Part shown: positions 1-5,004 of the stretch, one piece after another
Position numbering within the stretch: position 1 is the first letter of the stretch
Layout of the letters: each line of letters starts with the position of its first letter
From: Phytoactinopolyspora endophytica
GTDB taxonomy: Bacteria; Actinomycetota; Actinomycetes; Jiangellales; Jiangellaceae
DNA: 7,133 bases
Direction: 5' to 3'
Assembly (NCBI RefSeq): GCF_004138495.1
Contig: NZ_ML142857.1
Location: 199,534 to 206,666 of the forward strand
Program-made: the position numbers and the translations under genes
Notes under the pieces: generated by a model
The model's input: the letters and a program-made list of their open reading frames with translations, nothing else
Told to the model about the DNA's origin: nothing
The model's database searches: none

Positions 1-17
1 GGAATCGACATGGCTAT

Positions 18-37
18 ATATTGACATCTATCAATAT
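18..37. promoter_or_regulatory. ArsR/SmtB-like inverted-repeat operator
   Basis: A perfect inverted repeat: ATATTGA, six bases, TCAATAT. Its core ATTGACATCTATCAAT has the general form of operators bound by actinobacterial ArsR-type (arsenic or metal-sensing) repressors; that resemblance is from memory and unverified. A TTGACA hexamer at 21-26, which could be a -35 box, lies inside the repeat, so a bound repressor would block polymerase. No good -10 box is visible at the usual spacing. Related ATYGACA words occur at 4-10 and 60-66. The site lies about 50 bp upstream of the small cysteine protein gene, its likely target. A cognate regulator gene is not in the window and may lie to the left. Confidence 0.6.
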
Positions 38-87
38 CTCATGTCACTCTGAGAGCTGTATCGACAGTCATCTATTTAGGAGATTCG

Positions 88-246
88 ATGCGACGGCTTT
101 CCTGGGCTTTGGCGCGAGTGCGGCGGCGAGGGCAGATCACGTTATGCGAGTCCTGCGGATCGGTGTGTGACGGTGCGTGCCGGGCAGAGTCCAGGTACCA
201 GCGGGAACGCGACCAAGCTGCCCTTCGCGTGGGCCGGCTGTTCTGA
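88..246 (+). CDS. Small basic cysteine-motif protein (52 aa), function unknown
   Basis: An intact 52-codon frame starts at ATG 88, with a strong ribosome binding site AGGAG at 78-82 five bases upstream, and ends at TGA 244-246. The N-terminus is Arg-rich (MRRLSWALARVRRRG). Cysteines at residues 20, 23, 27 and 31 form CxxC-x3-C-x3-C, beginning LCESCGSVC. The C-terminus is a charged, Arg-rich stretch predicted to be helical. The four cysteines could bind a metal or thiophilic metalloid; this is inference. The ArsR-like repeat upstream fits metal or metalloid control. Codon 19 is TTA, rare in high-GC actinobacteria. It probably begins a transcript continuing into the reductase-like genes, since the next start is 25 bp away. 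I recall similar small Cys-motif proteins in actinobacteria but cannot name a function. Confidence 0.72.
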   Translation: MRRLSWALARVRRRGQITLCESCGSVCDGACRAESRYQRERDQAALRVGRLF

Positions 247-271
247 ACGTGCATGGGGAAAGAGAACATTG

Positions 272-353
272 ATGACTGACACCACGTCTCAGACCGCAGC
301 CGGAAAGGTGCTGTGGCATTTCTCGATCTCGCTCGATGGTTCGTGGCCGGGCC
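272..353 (+). repeat. Direct repeat copy 1 (reductase 5' end)
   Basis: This 82-base stretch recurs at 1097-1177 with one missing base and one substitution (T287 against C1111). Positions 288-353 are identical to 1112-1177 over 66 bases. It covers the start codon through the FVAGP-equivalent region of a DHFR-like gene, including the same missing T at 340-341. The two copies flank the intact reductase gene at 460-999, offset by 824 bp across the identical part. Confidence 0.93.
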
Positions 354-420
354 TGGGCACGACATGGGCTGGATGGCCGGCGTCAACTTCCGCCGGGGCT
401 GGGTTGAGGAGTACGTCGCA
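272..420 (+). pseudogene. 5' fragment of a DHFR-like (RibD C-terminal domain) reductase, frameshifted and truncated
   Basis: ATG 272, preceded by the purine-rich GGGGAAAGAGAA, opens a frame reading MTDTTSQTAAGKVLWHFSIS then LDG, the typical first beta strand and 'SLDG' turn of RibD-C/DHFR-like proteins. The expected next residues FVAGPGHDMGWMAG continue one frame over, after the TT at 340-341 where TTT is expected. Similarity in that second frame continues to VEEYVA at about 420 and then stops, so roughly the last two thirds of the domain are absent. The next gene starts 40 bp later. The first 82 bases recur almost exactly at 1097-1177. This is a pseudogene unless the missing base is a sequencing error, and even then the 3' part is gone. 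Confidence 0.75.
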
Positions 421-459
421 ATGCGCCACACACAATCCGGCCGAGGGATGGATCAAAGC

Positions 460-999
460 ATGCGCAAACTAGTGATGTACGAACTGCTGTCATTGGACAG
501 AGTAGCCGAGGAGCCAGGCGACTGGATGAGCGACAGCGGTCAGCTCATCTTCGACAATCTTGGGAGGATCATCGCGCGGCAAGACGATGTGCTGATGGGC
601 CGAGGCACCTACGACTATTGGGTGGACTACTGGCCGACATCCGACGTCGAGCCGTTCGCGACCTTCATCAATCAGACACCCAAGCACGTCTTCACCTCTG
701 ACCCCCTGACACCCGAGTGGGCGAACACTGTTGTCATCGATCGCCCGGCAACCGAGTACGTCGCGGAGCTCAAGCAGACAGACGGCGGCGATATCGGAAT
801 CCACGGCAGCATCTCCCTGGCTCAGTCCCTTCTGGAAGCGGCCCTGGTCGATGAGTTGCGGTTGGTCATCGCCGCGGCTATCGCCGGCAGCGGACGGCGG
901 TTATTCGACACGGTGGGCCAACACCACGGCCTCGAGTTGGTGGAAGTCGAGCACACCCCGAAGAGCAGCCTGCTCTTGACCTACAACCGGGCCTCGTGA
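460..999 (+). CDS. Dihydrofolate reductase family protein (RibD C-terminal domain)
   Basis: A 179-aa cytoplasmic protein of the RibD-C/DHFR-like superfamily, whose members are usually NAD(P)H-dependent reductases with unknown physiological substrates; true folate activity should not be assumed. Landmarks: first strand and turn MRKLVMYELLSLDRVAEEPG at residues 1-20 (most relatives have Gly where Arg14 stands, which is worth noting), the cofactor-loop motif VLMGRGTYDYW at 44-54, TPKHVFTS at 73-80, GIHGSISLAQSLLEAALVDE at 113-132, and the terminal AGSGRRLFD at 142-150. Length is normal. ATG 460 fits the family N-terminus; ATG 448, four codons earlier in frame, is possible because GAGGG lies at 443-447. 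The frame stays open further upstream to 313, but that part is debris of the truncated paralogue. One TTA codon at 901-903. Confidence 0.88.
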   Translation: MRKLVMYELLSLDRVAEEPGDWMSDSGQLIFDNLGRIIARQDDVLMGRGTYDYWVDYWPTSDVEPFATFINQTPKHVFTSDPLTPEWANTVVIDRPATEYVAELKQTDGGDIGIHGSISLAQSLLEAALVDELRLVIAAAIAGSGRRLFDTVGQHHGLELVEVEHTPKSSLLLTYNRAS

Positions 1000-1096
1000 C
1001 CTTCCCGGATAGCTGCCGATCTGCAGCCAGATGAGTCTCTCCTGGTTTCCGGGCTGTATCCACACGCTCGATCAACCGCACTCAAGGAGAGGATCA

Positions 1097-1177
1097 ATGA
1101 CTGCACCACGCCTCAGACCGCAGCCGGAAAGGTGCTGTGGCATTTCTCGATCTCGCTCGATGGTTCGTGGCCGGGCC
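1097..1177 (+). repeat. Direct repeat copy 2 (reductase 5' end)
   Basis: Partner of 272-353, lacking one base near 1103 (ATGACTGCACC against ATGACTGACACC). It ends at 1177, where the sequence jumps to a later part of the same gene family. Recombination between the copies would delete the intact reductase gene. Confidence 0.93.
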
Positions 1178-1417
1178 GAGGCCGTCCGGACCGGGTTCGG
1201 GGCGGCGCAAGGCAAGAACCTCGAGGTTTCTCTCTGACAATCGGGGCCCAGCTCCTCGAGCGGGCCTGATCAACGAGGTAGACCTGCACGTCGTGCCACG
1301 ACTGCTTGGCGACAGGATCGTCTCTATGACGTCCCCGGCGGGTCCCTGCTCCGGCTCCAGAACCTCGTCGGCGACGACCCCGATGCCGTGACGAACCTCC
1401 GACTCCGACCGACCTAC
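1097..1417 (+). pseudogene. Internally deleted, multiply frameshifted DHFR-like reductase remnant
   Basis: The start ATG 1097 keeps a good ribosome binding site (AAGGAGAGG, about 1084-1092). After the duplicated 5' end, the sequence jumps at 1177 from FVAGP to EAVRT, AAQGKNLEV, TIGAQLLER, GLINEVDLHVVPRLLGD, LYDVPGGSLLRLQNLVGDD and NLRLRP. This is the recognisable 3' half of a RibD-C/DHFR-like protein. The middle of the domain, perhaps 85-90 residues by comparison with remembered family members, is missing. The pieces lie in successive frames, each step explained by one lost base: near 1103, at TT 1164-1165, TTT 1227-1229, GGG 1262-1264 and C 1322. No stop follows the terminal similarity in that frame. 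Its 3' boundary is approximate; the following 68 bases up to the next gene hold nothing recognisable. Confidence 0.8.
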
Positions 1418-1485
1418 GAGCACCGAAGGAGCACCACGTTCAGCAGGCGCTGGCCCGGCTTCGTCCGGAACCCGGGCTCGCTATG

Positions 1486-2193
1486 TCACACCCCGATTCG
1501 CTCCGGACCCGCGCTACGGGCCTCGCCCTGGGTGGTGACGGCCGCGACGTCGGGGAGCCGCTGGTCGGTGGACGATTTCGGCGCCATCCGTGTCACGGCT
1601 TTCGGCATGGGGCCGACCGTGAGGACGCGCACCTGTGTGCCGACGGTAACCACGGCGAAGGAGGCCTCGGACGGGACCTCGCCCGGGAGGACGATGTCGT
1701 GGGAGCCGGCAGCGAGTTCGCCGTCGAACACCATCATCGAGGTACTGGTGGGCTCCGGGGGCCGCCACGACGTCATCCACAGGGTCTCGACTGTGACCTG
1801 GGCGGCGTTCGGAAGCGTCACTCCGAGGGCCCGAGCGTCAGGGTCGTAGCCGATCTCGGCGCCATCGGAGGTGCCCTCGCCGGTGATGGCCTCGACCTGG
1901 GCGGCGAGGACTCCGGGAATGCCGACGAGGCCTTGAACGAACGTGACCCCAGTACTGCGCTTGGTGATTTCCTCATGCAGGAACTGCTTGGTGTCGGGAG
2001 GCACCATGCCCCCGAAGACCAAGAGGTCGAGATCGCTGACGTCGTAGTCGGTTAACACCTGGTCGAACTGATTCGTCGCGTCGGCGAGGTGCCCATTGGC
2101 GCGCATCAGGTCGACGGCGCCCACGAGAACGCTGGGGCTGCGACCGACCACGAGGACGCGGGTGGGTCCGTTGGTGGATTCCTTGGTCGACAT
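1486..2193 (-). CDS. Conserved-type protein of unknown function, divergent from MarR regulator (235 aa)
   Basis: Starts at ATG 2193-2191 with a near-perfect ribosome binding site (AAGGAG on the minus strand, 2204-2199, five-base spacing) and stops at 1486-1488. No signal peptide or membrane segment, so probably cytoplasmic. Residues 11-100 look like an alternating beta/alpha domain: strand TRVLVVGRSP (11-20), helix, strand LDLLVFGGMVPPDTK (55-69), helix, then GVTFVQGLVGIPGVLAAQVE. This recalls a Rossmann-like or receiver-like fold, but I see no clear phosphoacceptor or GxGxxG set. Residues 115-215 look beta-rich (VTLPNAAQVTVETLWMTSW; SFAVVTVGTQVRVLTVG). Codon 47 is TTA. I do not recognise a named family. 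The divergent MarR gene and shared operators suggest it is the regulator's main target. Confidence 0.82.
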   Translation of the reverse strand: MSTKESTNGPTRVLVVGRSPSVLVGAVDLMRANGHLADATNQFDQVLTDYDVSDLDLLVFGGMVPPDTKQFLHEEITKRSTGVTFVQGLVGIPGVLAAQVEAITGEGTSDGAEIGYDPDARALGVTLPNAAQVTVETLWMTSWRPPEPTSTSMMVFDGELAAGSHDIVLPGEVPSEASFAVVTVGTQVRVLTVGPMPKAVTRMAPKSSTDQRLPDVAAVTTQGEARSAGPERIGV

Positions 2194-2198
2194 GCGTA

Positions 2199-2204
2199 CT
2201 CCTT
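2199..2204 (-). promoter_or_regulatory. Ribosome binding site of the 235-aa unknown gene
   Basis: AAGGAG on the minus strand, five bases before ATG 2193; it fixes that start. The first regulator half-site (2205-2212) abuts it. Confidence 0.8.
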
Positions 2205-2219
2205 ATGTTGGTGGCTCCA

Positions 2220-2238
2220 ATGTTGGTAGTACCAACAT
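2220..2238. promoter_or_regulatory. Palindromic operator (ATGTTGGTA-G-TACCAACAT)
   Basis: A perfect 9-1-9 inverted repeat. Its half-site ATGTTGGT also occurs at 2205-2212 in direct orientation, and GTGTTGGT at 2244-2251, giving four half-sites in under 50 bp. Size and symmetry suit a MarR-family dimer. It overlaps the -10 box and start point predicted for the minus-strand gene. Confidence 0.7.
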
Positions 2239-2262
2239 AACACGTGTTGGTCTGGCCCACAA
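2234..2262 (-). promoter_or_regulatory. Putative promoter of the 235-aa unknown gene
   Basis: On the minus strand, TTGTGG (2262-2257) and TATGTT (2239-2234) are separated by exactly 17 bases, a plausible sigma-70-type promoter. Transcription would begin near 2227, giving a leader of about 34 bases that contains AAGGAG. The -10 box lies inside the 2220-2238 palindrome and the -35 box inside the 2254-2277 palindrome. Inferred from sequence alone. Confidence 0.45.
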
Positions 2263-2277
2263 TAGGTATTGTGGGCC
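2254..2277. promoter_or_regulatory. Palindromic operator (GGCCCACAATA-GG-TATTGTGGGCC)
   Basis: A perfect 11-2-11 inverted repeat ending two bases before the chosen MarR start codon. It contains TATTGT (2267-2272), a good -10 box for a leaderless MarR transcript beginning at or next to ATG 2280, and the -35 box predicted for the divergent gene. Its sequence is unrelated to the ATGTTGGT half-sites. It could instead form a stable hairpin if transcribed from further upstream. Confidence 0.7.
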
Positions 2278-2279
2278 GC

Positions 2280-2729
2280 ATGCCTGTGCACCATGATCAA
2301 ATCAGCCGCACTCCGGACCGGGTCAACGAGCGTCCAACCTGGCTCATCAGTCGCGCCTACGCCCGCTCCTCGAGGCTCTTGGCGGCGGGCTTCGAGGCCC
2401 AAGGCGACGGGCTGCGCAGCTACCACTACCGGCTGCTCGCTGCCCTCGAGCAATGGGGGCCCGCCAGCCAGGCCGATCTCGGACGCGACACGGGGATCGA
2501 CCGTAGCGACGTCACCACTGCCCTCGCCGAGCTCGAGTCGCGTCGCCTCGTCGAGCGGAAGGTCGATCCCAACCACAAACGTCGCAAGATTGTCACCCTC
2601 ACGTCCCAGGGCGCCGAGGCGTTGCTCAGGCTCGACACAGTTCTGGCCGAGGTCCAAGACGCGGTGCTCGCTCCCCTGACGACAAAGCAGCGACGTCAGC
2701 TCGTCGACCTCCTGTCTCGCATCGTCTAG
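2280..2729 (+). CDS. MarR-family winged-helix transcriptional regulator
   Basis: A 149-aa DNA-binding regulator of typical MarR length. The N-terminal helix that normally contributes to the dimer interface is near residues 18-40 (WLISRAYARSSRLLAAGFEA). The winged helix-turn-helix spans about 46-112: LRSYHYRLLAALEQWG, then QADLGRDTGIDRSDVTTALA with the recognition helix at 72-88, then the wing VERKVDPNHKRRKIVTLTS with the usual acidic and basic residues at its tip. The C-terminal helices close the dimer. ATG 2280 is preferred: a -10-like TATTGT ends eight bases before it and no ribosome binding site is seen, suggesting a leaderless message. An in-frame GTG at 2244 would place the palindrome inside the coding region. 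It probably autoregulates and controls the divergent unknown gene. Ligand unknown. It ends 22 bp from the convergent membrane-protein gene. Confidence 0.9.
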   Translation: MPVHHDQISRTPDRVNERPTWLISRAYARSSRLLAAGFEAQGDGLRSYHYRLLAALEQWGPASQADLGRDTGIDRSDVTTALAELESRRLVERKVDPNHKRRKIVTLTSQGAEALLRLDTVLAEVQDAVLAPLTTKQRRQLVDLLSRIV

Positions 2730-2751
2730 CGACGACCGCCGGAGCGGCAGA

Positions 2752-3855
2752 TCAGCCATCGTCGGCCGCGGACAATGGGCCCACCAGGCTGCCTGTCCGA
2801 AGGCCACCGACCGATGATGCCGGTCCTCCCGGATCGAGAATGGGCGGAGCGAGGACGTCCGCGTCAAGGAGGCGGCGCCGGTGGTAGTAGCCGACGAGCG
2901 CCACTCCGAGAGAGATCCCCCAGAGCGGAAAGAGCACCCAGGCGAGGCCGTCGACGCCCCAGTAGTCCCAGCCGCCGACCGGCATGCCCCAGGCCTGGGT
3001 TGCGCTCACCTGCCCGGGGAAATCGACCCCGAGGCGGCCGAGCAGCATCCCCCGCCCGAAGGACCAGACGACCATTGCTGCCGAGCCACCCATGCCGAGC
3101 GGCAGCCATAGCGGTACGCGTCTGCCGCCGATTCCTGGTATCCACGAGGGAAAGCTCCGGCCCCAACGGCAGAGCAACCCGGAGGTGAGGAGCACCCCGG
3201 TCAGCGCCATGCCTGCGAGGATCGGCTCGATCCACACGTTTTCCGGCTGTGTGAGGAGCAGCCACTCGACGAACGGCTCCGGGGCACCGACGGCCCAGCC
3301 GCGGGACCAGCACAGCCGGATGACCGCGTAGGGCAGGGGCGCCAGCATGGCGACGTACGTCGCGAACCGCCCGACCCGTTCCCAGGTTCTCGACACCGCT
3401 GCCGCATGTGCCAGTCCGTCCGGCGATCGATCCGCCGTACGACGAGCCATCGTCACCGTGGCCATGACGAAGCTGGCGGCGGCGATGGGACTGGTCATCT
3501 GGAAGATCGTCGGCCAGTCCGCGTCCAGCCACGGCGCGATGCTCAGCCCGAACGGCGGCAGCAGGAACATGGCACGGCCGTCGAGGACCACCGCCACCAG
3601 GACACAAGCGAAGCCGACACCCGCAATGATCAATGCTTTCCGCCGCCCCGGGGACAGCGAGTGCCGGCGCTGCAGCAGCCACGCCAGTAGCAGCCCGATC
3701 AGGCCGGTCACGGTGATGCCCGGGCCACCGACCGACGAGTCCATGGTCACGAAAAGAGACGCCGAGTCGGGGGCATTCGGGTCCGTGCGACCGAACGGGA
3801 AGCCGACGCCACCAAATGTCCAGTAAACCCCATGACCGTCACATAGGCCGACCAC
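2752..3855 (-). CDS. Polytopic integral membrane protein, unknown function (N-terminus frameshifted)
   Basis: The open frame encodes up to 367 residues from GTG 3855, but that start has no convincing ribosome binding site and cuts the first membrane segment. Hydrophobic stretches lie near residues 46-62, 73-91, 95-109, 121-136, 164-183, 211-228, 246-265 and 304-323, counted from 3855, so it is an inner-membrane protein. It is a diverged paralogue of the protein at 5001-6188. Shared landmarks are FPFG (YPYG there), LAPLPYAVIRLCW (LCPVPYGLCRLMW), RWGRSFPSWIPGIGGRRVP (RWGEVFPRWFPVVGGRAVP) and FPLWGISLG near the end. The true start is probably ATG 3920-3918 in the adjacent frame, joined by one extra G at 3828-3831. 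It faces away from the hydrolase-like gene and converges on the MarR gene. No named family recognised. Confidence 0.8.
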   Translation of the reverse strand: MVGLCDGHGVYWTFGGVGFPFGRTDPNAPDSASLFVTMDSSVGGPGITVTGLIGLLLAWLLQRRHSLSPGRRKALIIAGVGFACVLVAVVLDGRAMFLLPPFGLSIAPWLDADWPTIFQMTSPIAAASFVMATVTMARRTADRSPDGLAHAAAVSRTWERVGRFATYVAMLAPLPYAVIRLCWSRGWAVGAPEPFVEWLLLTQPENVWIEPILAGMALTGVLLTSGLLCRWGRSFPSWIPGIGGRRVPLWLPLGMGGSAAMVVWSFGRGMLLGRLGVDFPGQVSATQAWGMPVGGWDYWGVDGLAWVLFPLWGISLGVALVGYYHRRRLLDADVLAPPILDPGGPASSVGGLRTGSLVGPLSAADDG

Positions 3856-3920
3856 CCCAATGCAACGTGGCCGGCCAATCCCGTGGCTCGGGACGACCTG
3901 GCGGGCGCTCTCACAGTCAT
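3832..3920 (-). pseudogene. Displaced N-terminal segment of the membrane protein (adjacent frame)
   Basis: ATG 3920-3918, preceded on the minus strand by AGGGTGAACAC, opens MTVRAPARSSRATG followed by the hydrophobic LAGHVALGWSAYVTVM. This matches the missing start of transmembrane segment 1. The continuation GVYWTFGGVGFPFG lies in the neighbouring frame, and adding one G to the GGGG run (plus-strand CCCC, 3828-3831) joins them. It is either a real frameshift mutation or a homopolymer sequencing error. Confidence 0.65.
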
Positions 3921-3946
3921 GTGTTCACCCTGCCGACTCCACCTCC

Positions 3947-4019
3947 GATCCGATCTCTGCCGAAGGTCCGAGACAGGGCGGCATCTGGCGGTTGGCTCTG
4001 CCGAAAGGCGGATCGGATC
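3947..4019. promoter_or_regulatory. Structured divergent intergenic region with inverted and direct repeats
   Basis: Between the divergent membrane-protein and hydrolase-like genes, GATCCGATC (3947-3955) and GATCGGATC (4011-4019) form a perfect inverted repeat. They bracket a direct repeat CTCTGCCGAA (3955-3964 and 3996-4005) spaced 41 bp, about four helical turns. This suits a regulator binding two sites, or a long-armed hairpin. No clear promoter hexamers were identified. Confidence 0.45.
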
Positions 4020-4047
4020 CGGCCGCGCGCCGACCGAGAGTTGAGCC

Positions 4048-5004
4048 ATGACTACTCGACCCCTGGCCGCGATCGTCGTCGCCTGCCTTGCCGCTGTGGC
4101 CTCGATCCTGCTCCTTCCCGGACGGCCGGAGGCGGGATGGCACGAGCCCTTCAGCCCCACCCTCGTCGCGCCCACCGGGGCCGATGCCGTCGGGGTCCGC
4201 TACGCGCGTCTCGACACCGGCAGGGAAGATCCGTGGCGGCCGGGCAACTCGCGAGTCGTCATGGTCGACATCCGCTATCCGGCCGCCGACGGGGAACATC
4301 CGCTTCGCCACTACGGGCTCTCCCAGCACATGTCGGAGCTGGCGATGCTTGCGTGGGCGCCGGACCACGAAGAGGGACTCGGCCTGCGCCGGAACGAGGT
4401 CAACTGGTTGTTCACCACGCACGCCCACCGGTACGCACCGCCGCGACACGGGTCCTTCCCAGTCGTCGCACTCGGCGCCCCGCCGGGCGGCATGCGCAGC
4501 TCCTTCACCGCACTCGCCGAGGACCTGGCCAGTCACGGCTTCGTCGTCGTGACGGTGGACCACCCGCACGACGCGCCGTACGTCGAACTTTGGCCGACCC
4601 GCGAGGTCGTCGAACCACAGGATGCGGTTCGCCAGCTCAATGAGGCACAGAAGCGGTCGGTCAGGGAGGCTGATCTTGCCGCGGTGGCCGACCAGGTGAT
4701 GGAGCTCGATGACGAGGTCGCCCCCGTGATCGCCCCGGGGTGCACGATCGTGGTTTCCGGCACGCTGGCCGGGCAGGCTGCTCCGCTCACCGACGACCCG
4801 ATGGTCGAGGCACAGATCGCGGCGTGGTATCCCCGAGTGGCCGATGCCCTCGATGATCCGCTCCGAAGTGTCACCGTGGCCGAGGGCAGATTCCGAACCG
4901 GCAGCGCCGGCCTCCGTACGGCGCTGACCGAACGGGTCACCCACGACGGCGACTGCCCGTCGGCTCGTCCGGACACCGCCAGCGTCGGTGGTGGCAGGCA
5001 ATGA
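4048..5004 (+). CDS. Exported/anchored alpha/beta-hydrolase-like protein with degenerate nucleophile site (PAF acetylhydrolase-like)
   Basis: A 318-aa protein with an N-terminal hydrophobic signal or anchor (residues 6-23), placing the rest outside the membrane. The N-terminal half resembles bacterial platelet-activating-factor acetylhydrolase-like serine hydrolases: VMVDIRYPAADG at 71-82, then FPVVALGAPPGGMRSSFTAL at 137-156 and AEDLASHGFVVVTVDHPHDA at 157-176, the usual oxyanion-hole strand and the Asp-His-Pro turn. Where GxSxG is expected the sequence reads SGTLAGQAA (237-245), with no serine at the centre, and the region expected to carry the catalytic acid is not convincing. It may be a non-catalytic relative or a decaying enzyme. 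The start ATG 4048 has a weak GAGAG at 4036-4040. Its stop overlaps the next start (ATGA), so translation is probably coupled. Confidence 0.78.
   Translation: MTTRPLAAIVVACLAAVASILLLPGRPEAGWHEPFSPTLVAPTGADAVGVRYARLDTGREDPWRPGNSRVVMVDIRYPAADGEHPLRHYGLSQHMSELAMLAWAPDHEEGLGLRRNEVNWLFTTHAHRYAPPRHGSFPVVALGAPPGGMRSSFTALAEDLASHGFVVVTVDHPHDAPYVELWPTREVVEPQDAVRQLNEAQKRSVREADLAAVADQVMELDDEVAPVIAPGCTIVVSGTLAGQAAPLTDDPMVEAQIAAWYPRVADALDDPLRSVTVAEGRFRTGSAGLRTALTERVTHDGDCPSARPDTASVGGGRQ

Noticed and set aside
313..999. Reading the intact reductase as a 228-aa protein from GTG 313
   Set aside because: The extra N-terminal residues are frameshifted debris of the upstream paralogue. The family N-terminus begins at ATG 460.
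272..1177. Insertion sequence or composite transposon bounded by direct repeats
   Set aside because: The repeats are coding sequence of a reductase, with no terminal inverted repeats and no transposase between them.
1388..1849. 153-codon plus-strand frame
   Set aside because: It begins in the reductase remnant's 3' end and then reads antisense through the 235-aa gene; accidental.
1483..2055. 190-codon plus-strand frame
   Set aside because: Antisense shadow of the 235-aa gene, which has an excellent ribosome binding site and plausible secondary structure.
2730..2764. Possible bidirectional terminator between the convergent MarR and membrane-protein genes
   Set aside because: Only weak stems (CCGC/GCGG, CGACGA/TCGTCG) and no T-tract, and it overlaps the end of the membrane-protein gene; not distinguishable from chance in GC-rich DNA.
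2106..2867. 253-codon minus-strand open frame across the MarR gene and its promoter region
   Set aside because: It runs through the operators and opposite the well-supported MarR gene and shows no domain.
4075..4092. Lipobox-like VVAC in the hydrolase-like protein's signal region
   Set aside because: The cysteine (residue 13) lies inside the hydrophobic stretch with too short a preceding core; a plain signal or anchor fits better.
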